Source: Firmicutes bacterium HGW-Firmicutes-15 | Lineage (GTDB): Bacteria; Bacillota; Syntrophomonadia; Syntrophomonadales; Syntrophomonadaceae | Direction of reading: 5' to 3' | DNA length: 64,000 nucleotides | Assembly (NCBI GenBank): GCA_002840245.1 | Contig: PHAA01000007.1 | Span: 62,001-126,000 of the forward strand | In this document: positions 8,938 to 17,642 of the stretch, in pieces | Position numbering within the stretch: position 1 is the first letter of the stretch | How the letters are laid out: each line of letters opens with the position of its first letter | Made by a program: the position numbers and the translations under genes | The notes under the pieces: model-generated | The model's database searches: none | What the model saw: the letters and a program-made list of their open reading frames with translations, nothing else | What the model was told of the DNA's origin: nothing

Positions 8938-9858
8938 TCAAAGTTCACTTCTTTGAGATATTCCCAGAATCTTAATGGCTTTCTCCAGTTCCTGCCGATC
9001 GTTCAAAACTTCTTGAAACAAATCCCCCACCTTCTTTAATCGTTCCAGCACAGTTCGAATCGTAAAATCTCCAGGTCGTATTGATTCTAGCTCCTGCCAC
9101 CCTATAGGGGTCGAGACAGTGGCACCATCACGAGGCCGAACGCTGTAGGGTGCACAAATGGTTTTACCCAGCCCGTTCTGAAGGTAGTCGACGTAGATCC
9201 GCTTCCCTCTATGCTGCAACGATCTTTGTATGGTGGCGATATCTGGAACTACATTACAAATCAGTTGGGCAATCATCTGTGCAAAGCTGCGAACCTGGCT
9301 GTAGGAATAGCGGGGTACAATAGGAAGATAGATATGCAGACCTTTTGAACCTGATGTTTTCAGATATACGTCGAGACCGAGTTTGCCCATTAGGTCTTTT
9401 AGAAGACGGGCAACACTAACGATCTCTTCAAAAGTATTTTGTTCGGAGGGATCAAGGTCAAAGACAATATAATCTGGATTTTCGATTGTAAATGTTTGCG
9501 ACATCCAGGGATGAATCTCAATACAGGCCTGATTGGCCAGCCATATCAGGTCAGCCTGGGCTTCAACCAAAACATAATGTTTTATCCCTTTACTCCCCGC
9601 CCAGGCAAAAGTCCGGATCCATTCCGGCAGGTATTGGGGGGCATTCTTTTGATAGAAGGAGGCTTCCTTGATGCCATTGGGATAGCGGGTAAACACTAAC
9701 GGACGCTGCCTGAGGTGAGGGCTAATAAACGAAAAAACAGCGCCATAGTATTCCACCAGATCATGTTTTGTGTAGCCTTGTTCGGGCCACAGAATTCGAT
9801 CAAGATTCGTGAGCTGTATTTCTCTTCCTTCAATTGCTATCGTTGTTGAACCCGTCAT
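8938..9858 (-). CDS. ligD: LigD-type primase-polymerase (PolDom)
   Basis: A 306-residue archaeo-eukaryotic-primase-type polymerase matching the polymerase domain of LigD. The two metal-binding aspartates are seen in VFDLDPS near residue 142; SGSKGLHIY and RIYVDYLQN are the other conserved blocks. It fills gaps, often with ribonucleotides, during end joining. It is a free-standing domain, with the ligase domain encoded by the gene 19 bases upstream. A GGAAGTGAGG stretch precedes the ATG. It is last in the ku-ligase-polymerase operon. Confidence 0.92.
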   Translation of the reverse strand: MTGSTTIAIEGREIQLTNLDRILWPEQGYTKHDLVEYYGAVFSFISPHLRQRPLVFTRYPNGIKEASFYQKNAPQYLPEWIRTFAWAGSKGIKHYVLVEAQADLIWLANQACIEIHPWMSQTFTIENPDYIVFDLDPSEQNTFEEIVSVARLLKDLMGKLGLDVYLKTSGSKGLHIYLPIVPRYSYSQVRSFAQMIAQLICNVVPDIATIQRSLQHRGKRIYVDYLQNGLGKTICAPYSVRPRDGATVSTPIGWQELESIRPGDFTIRTVLERLKKVGDLFQEVLNDRQELEKAIKILGISQRSEL

Positions 9859-9877
9859 GCCTCACTTCCTTTCTCCG

Positions 9878-10816
9878 TCAAACACTGCAGTCTGAATCCA
9901 TTACATTTATAAATGCTTTTATCACCGGAAATCGCAAATGAAGGGATTCAGTCCACTCTAAAAACTCTACCAGTACAGCCATTCGAGGTTCTATATAATG
10001 ATGATTTCGCTGAGACCGCTCGTCAAAGGGTGACGTACCGACTTCCAATGCAGGCAGTTCCTCGGAAAGCATTTTTAGATGTTCAGAGCTGAGACCGTTG
10101 GCCGCTTTCCCTGCAAAGTTCAGCTTCCCTTCTCTGACTACGCCCAGCAGAAGAGCATTCACTTGATTAGCTCTCAGGGTATAGCCACCTACAAGGCAAT
10201 TTTGCGTTTGGAGGCATTTTATTTTATACCAATCGCTATGGTTCTTGCCAGGGCTGTACAAGCTGGTTTTTCTTTTGGCAACAATCCCTTCTATGCCAGC
10301 ACTTCGGACCGCTTCAAACAGGGTTGTTCCCTCGGAAAAGCTTTCAACCTGATGAAGGTATTCCTGATTATCAAACAGCTCAGTCATTTTGAAGATACGT
10401 TCCATCAGGCTTTGCTGTCTTAAATCTCTTCCATTCAAAAACAACAGGTCAAATACCATGTAGGAAATTGGCAGAGTTTTACTTGCATGCTTAATACTCA
10501 TAGCAGTGCTTGAACGATCTCTTTGCATTACACCTGGAAAACTGGGTTTTCCCTTCCGCAACACAACAATTTCGCCGTCTAATACCGCGTTTTTCACCCC
10601 AAGTAGTCCTGCCAGACTTTGTAGTTCCGGATACTGCTCGGTCCGGTGGTTTCCTCGTTTGTTTCTCAAGTATACCGTTTCTCCGGAAATAGCTGCGATG
10701 ATCCGAACTCCATCCCATTTCACCTGATAGAGAAAGTCTTCGCTGTCAAAGGCATTCTCGCGAATGATTGGGTCCATGGTTTTGATATCTGTTAAGAACG
10801 TTTTAATATCTAGCAT
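9878..10816 (-). CDS. ligD: ATP-dependent DNA ligase, LigD ligase domain
   Basis: A 312-residue ATP-dependent DNA ligase. The adenylated lysine is Lys33 in VKWDG; the later nucleotidyltransferase motifs are visible as LDGEIVV, EGIVAKRK and WYKIKC, and an OB fold follows to the C terminus. It seals breaks held by Ku. Its ATG at 10816 directly abuts the TAG of ku (TAGATG), which implies translational coupling. Unlike many LigD proteins it carries neither polymerase nor 3'-phosphoesterase domain; the polymerase is the next gene. Confidence 0.93.
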   Translation of the reverse strand: MLDIKTFLTDIKTMDPIIRENAFDSEDFLYQVKWDGVRIIAAISGETVYLRNKRGNHRTEQYPELQSLAGLLGVKNAVLDGEIVVLRKGKPSFPGVMQRDRSSTAMSIKHASKTLPISYMVFDLLFLNGRDLRQQSLMERIFKMTELFDNQEYLHQVESFSEGTTLFEAVRSAGIEGIVAKRKTSLYSPGKNHSDWYKIKCLQTQNCLVGGYTLRANQVNALLLGVVREGKLNFAGKAANGLSSEHLKMLSEELPALEVGTSPFDERSQRNHHYIEPRMAVLVEFLEWTESLHLRFPVIKAFINVMDSDCSV

Positions 10817-11650
10817 CTAGCTTCCGGTTTTGGCCCGTTTCCCCTGGCCGCTCTTTTTCTTCTTTGGATCAACCTTATTCGCCTCTGACAGCTTAACACT
10901 GGCTTTGAGTGCTTCCATCAAGTCAACAACTTTACCACCCTGCGGCTGTGGGGTAGGTGTCACGATTTCCTGTCCAGCGATTTTAGCTTCAATCATTTCC
11001 CACAAAGCTTTACGATAATCATCCTCGTATCGTGCAGGATCAAAATCGATGGAGAGATTCTCGATTAGACTTACTGCCATTTTGATTTCGTTCTCATGCA
11101 GCTTCTCTATCCCAATTCCCTTGCCAAGTTCAGCAGGCGAGCGAATTTCATCAGGATAGAAAATGGTCTCCAAAATGAGGTGATCATCCTTTACTCGCAA
11201 TGCGGCCAGGGATTGCTTGGATCGAATCATGATTTTTGCGATCGCAATTTTCCCTGTTGTTTTCATGGCTTCTGTGATCAGGCTGTAAGCCTTGTCTCCT
11301 CCAGGAGAAGGTGCCAAGTAATAGCTTTTGTCAAAATATACCGGATCAACCTGTTCCAGTTTAACGAAGTCTAATATGTCAATGGTCTTGGTATTTTCCT
11401 GGGGAATCCGCGCTAAATCTTCTTCATTAATAATTACGTAATTACCCCTCTGAATTTCATAGCCTTTGACGATATCTTCTGGCTTGATCTCTTTACTGCA
11501 TTTCGAGCAGACCTTTTGATAGTTTATCGGGGCCATGCATTCCTGATGCAGGTAATGGAACTTGAGATCTTTATTCTCGGTAGCTACATACATGCTCACC
11601 GGGATATTTACCAGGCCAAAACTCACTGCACCTTTCCAAAGTGTTTTCAA
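10817..11650 (-). CDS. ku: Ku-type DNA end-binding protein
   Basis: A 277-residue bacterial Ku homodimer subunit, normal length for the family. It starts KTLWKGAVSFGLVNIPV, the signature Ku N terminus, and ends in a lysine-rich tail that in other bacteria helps DNA threading and ligase recruitment. It binds double-strand ends and recruits the ligase and polymerase encoded downstream. The start is a TTG at 11650 behind AAAGGAG. It heads the NHEJ operon. Such operons are frequent in spore-formers, but I see no clear sporulation promoter. Confidence 0.95.
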   Translation of the reverse strand: MKTLWKGAVSFGLVNIPVSMYVATENKDLKFHYLHQECMAPINYQKVCSKCSKEIKPEDIVKGYEIQRGNYVIINEEDLARIPQENTKTIDILDFVKLEQVDPVYFDKSYYLAPSPGGDKAYSLITEAMKTTGKIAIAKIMIRSKQSLAALRVKDDHLILETIFYPDEIRSPAELGKGIGIEKLHENEIKMAVSLIENLSIDFDPARYEDDYRKALWEMIEAKIAGQEIVTPTPQPQGGKVVDLMEALKASVKLSEANKVDPKKKKSGQGKRAKTGS

Positions 11651-12020
11651 AAACGTCGCTCCTTTCAGGGCTTATTCACACTTAGCTTCTAGCCTCTGCC
11701 GGTAATTTATTCGCGTTCAGAAAAATTTTATCAATTATTCTGCATATTAAGTAACTACAGCCCAATGATTCGGTCAGCACCAACAAAATGTCCTGGAAGC
11801 AACGCGATAGAGAATAGAAAAGGGCCTAACTCTTTATTTCTAAGGAATTAGGCCGTTTTTACCATTTGATGTTTTTCAGCAAAGTATACCCTGATTAGAT
11901 TCAACTATTAAACACTGATATCATTTTATAATTATCGTAAACTAGAAGCGAAATACCTAGCCACAAAAGCCTCGTTCTTGGGTTTCGTTATATAGATTTG
12001 AAACTTTACACACTCTCATA
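11651..12020. other. Intergenic region upstream of ku
   Basis: No gene is visible. A 7-bp terminator stem (11823-11854) serves the amidase gene, and the remaining 170 bases up to ku should hold the NHEJ promoter, of which I find only a weak candidate. Confidence 0.6.
11823..11854 (-). terminator. Terminator of the amidase gene
   Basis: Arms GGCCTAA and TTAGGCC (11823-11829, 11848-11854) form a perfect stem. The minus strand continues CTTTTCTATT and the plus strand GTTTTT, so it could work in both directions. The nearest upstream gene on the minus strand is the amidase. Confidence 0.65.
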
Positions 12021-13964
12021 TTAAAAACTACTTAATTTATTCGCCTGCATATACCCCGCAATTCCATCGGCTATAGCCTGGGCCGCAAGATCCCTGAATT
12101 TCAGCTGTTTTAATAGCTCGCATTCATTATGGTTACTGATAAATGCCAATTCTACTAATGCCGAAGGCATCTGGGTATTTCGCAAAACGGCAAAGTTTGC
12201 CTGCTTAACACCCCGGTCGTTGAGATTCAGTTTGGCTACCAATGATTGTTGCAGCCTTTCCGCTAGATTATATCGCTCATCTTTCTGTATATATAACTGG
12301 GGATTTTCCACAGGAAAATAGCAGTAAGTCTCAGTCCCTGAAGGATCCGGACTGAGACTAGCATTATTGTGGATAGATACAAAGAGCGCAGCATTATAAA
12401 GGTTTGCTATGCTGGTTACTTCGCTCAGGCTCAGATAGGAATCGTCTTTCCGAGTATATCCGACTTTGATACCCTTTTGGGTAAGAATTTCCCCAACCTT
12501 CAAGACGATGGGCAAATTTACATCTTTCTCGTCGATGCCATCCCCTCGTGCACCTGTGTCTTTGCCACCATGCCCGGCATCCAGCACCACCATAGGAATG
12601 CGATTCTGAATTTCGCTTTGGTCGATAAACATGATAGTCAGAGTAGCTAGGTCACTACTCATTCCTACTGCGAACTTTGCCGCTTTGCTGGTTGTTATGG
12701 TCAAAACTGTCTGATTGATCGAATCAGTTGTTTTCTTCTCGAATTCCATACTGCTAGTGAGAGTGCCGTCATAATGATAGCTGACCTGGGCTTTGCCAGG
12801 CAGGACATTATCTAATACCAATTCCAGCCTGTTTCCGGTCTGGCTGGAAGTATAAGCCAGGGCAACCGTCGAACTGACAGTAATTATTTCCCCGCTAGTG
12901 CCAAAGGTACTTCTTTTCACTCCAGTAAGAAAGTCCGGTATGGTAAGCACTTGCTTTTTACCCTCATTCTCAGTCGTAGTTTGGTATTCCACGCCGGTGG
13001 GAAATTGTATCTCCACCACCACGTTTTTGCCCTGGTTGCTGCCCCGAGCTCTAATTAGCTGGTTTCCAAATGGTGCTTCTATATAGCTCGTTCCCTCCAT
13101 CTGCACGTTAGCAAAGGTATAAGTCATTTTGCCGCTAATTTTGCTCATCTTGGTTTCCAACGTCACTGCGGATTCTATAATAATTCTCAGGCCACTGTTA
13201 TCCCGCTCCGTGGAAAGATGCAATCCCTCCAATTGTGGTATGGGTTCAGAGGGCACTATCACAACCGGCGCACTTTCCTTCCAAACAACATCCACTACCC
13301 ATGCCGCTACCCAGGCATTCTTTCCTTCCCTGCTAACCTGATACCATCCGTTTTGCTCGCCCAGTAAATCCAACCTATCCCCTGAACTCGCTGTATCAAC
13401 GATGGCAAAATTCCGCGCCGGGCCGCTTCGCAGATTCACCGATTCTTTACTTACAGTAACTGCTATTGCTTTCGCTCCATCTGTAGGTGATGTTTGCATA
13501 GTAATGATCCGCTGCTCCTCGTCCCAGGCCACATATCCACCAAAGGCCTGACCTATAAACCGCAAGGGGGCCACAGTTCTCTGATTGACTATCCTGGCAG
13601 GTACATCCAGTGGGTATATTACCCCATTCACTGTTGGTTGAATCGAGTTCAATGGCAATACCACTGTGGTGTTTCCCCGAGTAGCCGTAGCAGTTTGCGT
13701 TTCCTGGTCCCATTTTACCGTGGCTCCCATCGCTTCAAAAATTGCCCGCAGGGGTACCAGAGTCCGATTATTTTCGATAAGCGGAGGAACCTCGAAGTGC
13801 AGTTGCTGATCATTCAATATAACGGTAAGGGCTGGAGGTGTAATCACAGCTTGGCTTAAAGCAGCCTTAGCGGACATGGGATTCCCGCATAAAAAGCCAA
13901 AAAATATAGTTATAAACAATATTGCAGTTATATTTGTACGTACTGGTTTAATAAGTTTTACCAT
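12021..13964 (-). CDS. N-acetylmuramoyl-L-alanine amidase with stalk, SH3 and AMIN-like domains
   Basis: A 647-residue secreted wall hydrolase. Order: signal peptide 1-34; copper-amine-oxidase-like stalk repeats about 45-157 (two VPLR / APLRF motifs); SH3 domain 168-226; AMIN-like beta region about 245-345 and a second similar stretch to 450; Amidase_3 catalytic domain 456-640. Zinc ligands fit His465 (DAGHGG), Glu479 and His532 (SIHNN), with catalytic Glu605 (LVELAFISN). It cleaves the amide bond between muramic acid and the stem peptide. GGAG lies nine bases before the ATG. Its stalk and SH3 modules recur in the glucosaminidase at 51606-52991. Confidence 0.92.
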   Translation of the reverse strand: MVKLIKPVRTNITAILFITIFFGFLCGNPMSAKAALSQAVITPPALTVILNDQQLHFEVPPLIENNRTLVPLRAIFEAMGATVKWDQETQTATATRGNTTVVLPLNSIQPTVNGVIYPLDVPARIVNQRTVAPLRFIGQAFGGYVAWDEEQRIITMQTSPTDGAKAIAVTVSKESVNLRSGPARNFAIVDTASSGDRLDLLGEQNGWYQVSREGKNAWVAAWVVDVVWKESAPVVIVPSEPIPQLEGLHLSTERDNSGLRIIIESAVTLETKMSKISGKMTYTFANVQMEGTSYIEAPFGNQLIRARGSNQGKNVVVEIQFPTGVEYQTTTENEGKKQVLTIPDFLTGVKRSTFGTSGEIITVSSTVALAYTSSQTGNRLELVLDNVLPGKAQVSYHYDGTLTSSMEFEKKTTDSINQTVLTITTSKAAKFAVGMSSDLATLTIMFIDQSEIQNRIPMVVLDAGHGGKDTGARGDGIDEKDVNLPIVLKVGEILTQKGIKVGYTRKDDSYLSLSEVTSIANLYNAALFVSIHNNASLSPDPSGTETYCYFPVENPQLYIQKDERYNLAERLQQSLVAKLNLNDRGVKQANFAVLRNTQMPSALVELAFISNHNECELLKQLKFRDLAAQAIADGIAGYMQANKLSSF

Positions 13965-14120
13965 TCATTACCACTCCACCCAATCATGATACTGACTATT
14001 TCTGCTTTTTCATCACTTATTGCTGTTAACTTTGCAGGTAAATGAAGATAACTCGGCTATATTAATACTATATACTTAATATATGACAACAATCTTGCAC
14101 TTTTGATAATATCTTTTAAA

Positions 14121-14155
14121 ACTAAAGGAGAACGGCAACCGCGTTCTCCTTTAGT
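14121..14155 (-). terminator. Strong terminator of the ABC exporter
   Basis: A perfect 14-bp stem (14121-14134 with 14142-14155) with a seven-base loop, followed on the minus strand by TTTTAAAAGATATT. It sits 46 bases past the stop of the ABC gene and closes the GC-rich island. Confidence 0.8.
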
Positions 14156-14201
14156 GACTATGTACTTGGAAATTACCACCATCGGGCCAATTCGTTTCCC
14201 G

Positions 14202-16349
14202 CTAATAGCGGGCCGCGTGTTCCTCAAGTGCTTTGCGCAGGTGCGGCGCTTTCTCTATCAGGTTCAGGAACAGCTCGCGCTGCAGACTCAGGATCACGGT
14301 GGGTACGGTGGTGGTCACAGTGGCGGTCCGCGGAATGCTCTTCAGCAGTGCGATTTCGCCAAAATGGTCGCCGTCTTCTAGCAGGTTCAACTTCAGCTCG
14401 CTTTTATCGGCCTGACGCCGAGTAACAGACATACGCCCTCGAACGATGATATAGAACTTGTCGCCCGAATCCCCTTCGTGCACCACCACCCGCCCAGCCG
14501 GATGGCGTTCGGCTACAAACAAGCCTGACACTTCGGCCAGTAAATCATCCTCAAGTTCGGCCAGTACGGTCACCATTTTCAGCCTTTCGACCGTCACTTC
14601 CGCCATCTCGCCATCGCCGCTCAATATAAAGCCGCTCTGCTTTTGCCAGAGCGCGCTGTAATGCCCCTGCATGGCCAGGAGTTCTTCATGGCTTCCCTGT
14701 TCGACAATGCGGCCGTTGTCAAAGACACAGATTCGGTTCGCATGGGTGATCGCGGCCAAGCGATGCGTTACCGATACGACTGTTCTCCCCTGCGCGATAC
14801 GGCGCAGGGTATCATTCACCCGGGCTTCCGTCGTCGGATCCAGGGCCGAGGTGGCCTCATCCAGCACTAATATTTCGGGATCGCGCACCAACGCGCGGGC
14901 CAGGGCTACCCGTTGCCGCTGCCCACCGGACAGCATGCCGCCGCGCTCCCCGACCGGTGTATCATACCCGTGGCTTAAGCCGAGAATCGCCTCGTGAATC
15001 TCGGCAGCCCGCGCCGCAACCTCTATTTCCGCTTGGGTCGCGTCCGGACGGCCCAGCCTTATGTTCTCCCGGACGGTGGTATTGAACAGAAAATTATCTT
15101 GCAGAACGATACCGGTTTGGATGCGCAGCGACTCCTGTTCCGCCTGGCGCAGGTCGATACCGTCCAATGTTACGGTGCCTCTGTCGGGATCACGATATCG
15201 CATCAATAATCCGATCATGGTGCTTTTTCCCGAACCGCTGGAACCAACCAGTGCGGTCCAGTCACCGCGTGGAATCGAGAGATTGACCCCAGCCAGCGCC
15301 AATCGCTCCGGTGAGTAGCTGAAATCGACTGCATTGAAGCGAATCCCCGTGGACAGTCGGGGCAAACTGACCGCGTTCGGCACATCCATAACGACCGGCA
15401 CCTCACGCAGCAGGCGGTCGATGCGCTCCATACCTGATGCTGCCTGCAGCAACTGCGGAAAGATTCCCGTGAGGTCATAGATAGACAGGCTAACCGTAAT
15501 GAAAACTGCGTTGAAGGAGACTAGTGCGCCGATGGACAGATCTCCTCGAAAAGCCAGCCCAGCCGCCACACAGACGACAGTAACATGAAAGGCGAGGGCG
15601 GTGAGGGCCGGGGTTCGCTCCATCATGAAGCTAAGGAAATTGGCGCTGACCGCCGCACGGGACAGCTGGGATGCCTGAGCGCGAAACCGATCGAACACCA
15701 GCTGCCTCAGATTAAATGCTTTAATTACGGTTTGCGCGCTGGCGTTTTCGGTAACGGTGTTAAGCAAGTTGGCCTGTTCGTCCTTGTATTGGTCATTCGC
15801 GTCTGTTGCCCTGCGGCCAAGCAGTCGGGGGCCGATCAGGCACACAGGCAGCCCAAGCAGGGCCAGCAATGCCAACTGCCATTGCAATAAGAAAAGCACC
15901 GTGGCACTGAAAAACAGGCCGATCACGGCCATAACTCCGGCAGGAATCGCTTGAACTATGGCAATTTCGACAGAGGACAGATCGGTGGAAAAGTTGGTCG
16001 CAATGTCACCGGGGCGGGTTCGGTTGAAGAATTCGATCGGCAGTTCCTGCAGGTGCCCGAACATACTGAGCCGTAGGTCGGTCAGGATGTCGGCGCTTAA
16101 CCGGGCGTACATGAAGTCGCGTCCGACGGCGATAATTGCCACCAGCAGCGCCCCAATGGCAAGAGCAGCTAGAATGCCCACCAGAAAAGCATGATTGCCA
16201 GGAACTATCGCATCATCGATCAGATATTTGAAGCTGAACGGCATCAGGGTCTCGTAGGCCAGATGCACGATCATGCCTAGAAGCAACAGGATGGCCGTTT
16301 TTTTGTACGGACGTAACAAAAGAAAAATCCGTTGTAGAAAGTGTTTCAA
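14202..16349 (-). CDS. ABC exporter with C-terminal cyclic-nucleotide-binding domain
   Basis: A 715-residue half-transporter. Residues 1-300 hold a six-helix ABC membrane domain; the ATPase has Walker A (GSSGSGKS), the LSGGQRQRVAL signature and Walker B (ILVLDEATS). After it, about 595-715 form a cNMP-binding-type beta barrel (GDSGDKFYIIVRG, FGEIALL, PRTATV). The RTA pocket suggests real nucleotide binding, which could gate export. The start is a TTG at 16349, behind GGAGG; the ATG at 16388 has no such site. It lies 74 bases after the methyltransferase gene. Base composition is far richer in G+C than the flanking DNA, indicating transfer. The substrate is unknown. Confidence 0.9.
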   Translation of the reverse strand: MKHFLQRIFLLLRPYKKTAILLLLGMIVHLAYETLMPFSFKYLIDDAIVPGNHAFLVGILAALAIGALLVAIIAVGRDFMYARLSADILTDLRLSMFGHLQELPIEFFNRTRPGDIATNFSTDLSSVEIAIVQAIPAGVMAVIGLFFSATVLFLLQWQLALLALLGLPVCLIGPRLLGRRATDANDQYKDEQANLLNTVTENASAQTVIKAFNLRQLVFDRFRAQASQLSRAAVSANFLSFMMERTPALTALAFHVTVVCVAAGLAFRGDLSIGALVSFNAVFITVSLSIYDLTGIFPQLLQAASGMERIDRLLREVPVVMDVPNAVSLPRLSTGIRFNAVDFSYSPERLALAGVNLSIPRGDWTALVGSSGSGKSTMIGLLMRYRDPDRGTVTLDGIDLRQAEQESLRIQTGIVLQDNFLFNTTVRENIRLGRPDATQAEIEVAARAAEIHEAILGLSHGYDTPVGERGGMLSGGQRQRVALARALVRDPEILVLDEATSALDPTTEARVNDTLRRIAQGRTVVSVTHRLAAITHANRICVFDNGRIVEQGSHEELLAMQGHYSALWQKQSGFILSGDGEMAEVTVERLKMVTVLAELEDDLLAEVSGLFVAERHPAGRVVVHEGDSGDKFYIIVRGRMSVTRRQADKSELKLNLLEDGDHFGEIALLKSIPRTATVTTTVPTVILSLQRELFLNLIEKAPHLRKALEEHAARY

Positions 16350-16423
16350 AGCGCACCTCCAACCGTTTTCGTCGAGAAATATATTCAATCACAAGGCACC
16401 ATCCCGCATCTCTGGCAGTCTAA

Positions 16424-17266
16424 TCAGGTCGCCTGGGCTGTAATCAACAACCGATTGGCCATAATGCCAAGCTCCTGCCCCCGTACGGAGCGATTCTCCA
16501 CCGAACCGCTATTCTGCACCGCAGTAAAACCGGCCTGTTCCAGCAAACCGGCCAGCTTCTCGAAGGAATAGAGCCGCACCGCGTAAAAATGGTCTTCCAG
16601 CACGCCCCGTCGTTTGTGAATATAGATCGCTCGCGCGATCAGGCGGCTGCGGTCTCTGGATAGCGCGCGTTCGTACAGTGACAGGTGATTCCTATCCAGC
16701 CACGACCAGGTTTGCGGCTCGAAGTTGGTTTTCAGCCACTCGCCGTTCGGTAGGTCGAGAAACAGTCGCCCGCCACTGCGCAGCACCTTTTTTACCGACT
16801 GCAGCACGCTAAAATCTTCTTCCGGGGTTTCGAAATAACCGAAAGAGCTGCCCATTATGGCAACACAATCGAAAGGGATTTGCGGGGATCTGATCCTGCG
16901 GGAGTCCCCTTTACGGAAGGTCACTACGGCGTCCATGGCAGCGGCCCGCTTACGGGCCAGCCGAATGAGATAGGACGATTGATCGATGCCGGTGATATTT
17001 CGATATCCGCGTCGCGCCAGTTCTAGGCTGTGACGCCCCTGCCCGCAGCACAGATCGAGGAAGAACTCCTGCTGCTCCAGCCCAGTCGCTGCAATCATGG
17101 CGTCCAGATCGTTGCAGGTGTTTTCGTCGTCCTCGACGATATCGCCGTCGCTCTTTAGGTAAATGGCGTTGAACTGGCGGCTCCACCAATCCGGGGTCAG
17201 GTGCACCTCCAGGTCTGCGACCGGACCCTGGCAGTCAAGTTCGGGTCGTCTAGGTTTTCCCGCCAT
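16424..17266 (-). CDS. SAM-dependent methyltransferase
   Basis: A class I methyltransferase of about 280 residues. Motif I is FLDLCCGQGRHSLELA and the acidic residue ending strand 2 is in TGIDQSS; the strand-4 region is FDCVAIMGSSFGYF. The substrate is unknown. The frame runs to 17362, but the ATG at 17266 has GGGAG about ten bases upstream and gives a typical N terminus. It shares strand, G+C-rich composition and close spacing with the ABC exporter, suggesting a transferred pair that modifies and exports one compound; that link is inference. Confidence 0.82.
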   Translation of the reverse strand: MAGKPRRPELDCQGPVADLEVHLTPDWWSRQFNAIYLKSDGDIVEDDENTCNDLDAMIAATGLEQQEFFLDLCCGQGRHSLELARRGYRNITGIDQSSYLIRLARKRAAAMDAVVTFRKGDSRRIRSPQIPFDCVAIMGSSFGYFETPEEDFSVLQSVKKVLRSGGRLFLDLPNGEWLKTNFEPQTWSWLDRNHLSLYERALSRDRSRLIARAIYIHKRRGVLEDHFYAVRLYSFEKLAGLLEQAGFTAVQNSGSVENRSVRGQELGIMANRLLITAQAT

Positions 17267-17642
17267 ATCAGCCCCACTCCCTTCTTTGCCTCCATCGCAG
17301 CGTATCCAGCCGGCCAGACACGGCCAGTTCCAATGCAATCTTACGGACGGCTCCATTTGCATTATTATACAAGACCCTGGGGGTTTTGAACATTGTAAAC
17401 CAGATCCTCAAAGAATACCCAATTAATCCATCCCAAACCGGAAAAGATATTTTTGAAACTGCCAATATTAATGTCCAGACCGAAAAATATATTTAATAAC
17501 ATGAAAAGGCCGACTAAGGCTAATCACACACCCCAGTCGGCTTACTATTAAAATTTTAATTCAATTTCACACTCAACCTATACCTAATTATGCAAAGAAA
17601 AAATGCCTTACACCTTCATATCTTTCACGAAGGATAGAATTC
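17267..17642. other. Intergenic region at the island edge
   Basis: Composition changes here from G+C-rich (up to about 17340) to A+T-rich. It holds a TATAAT-like element upstream of the methyltransferase and the lon terminator. The minus frame 17268-17465 shows no ribosome site or family resemblance and is not called. Confidence 0.55.
17507..17543 (-). terminator. Terminator of lon
   Basis: The stem GCCGACT/AGTCGGC (17509-17515, 17535-17541), extended by weaker pairs, is followed on the minus strand by CTTTTCATG. It lies about 100 bases past the lon stop codon. Confidence 0.6.

Noticed and set aside
17268-17465. 65-residue minus-strand frame before the methyltransferase
   Set aside because: No ribosome site and no recognisable domain; it overlaps the promoter region.
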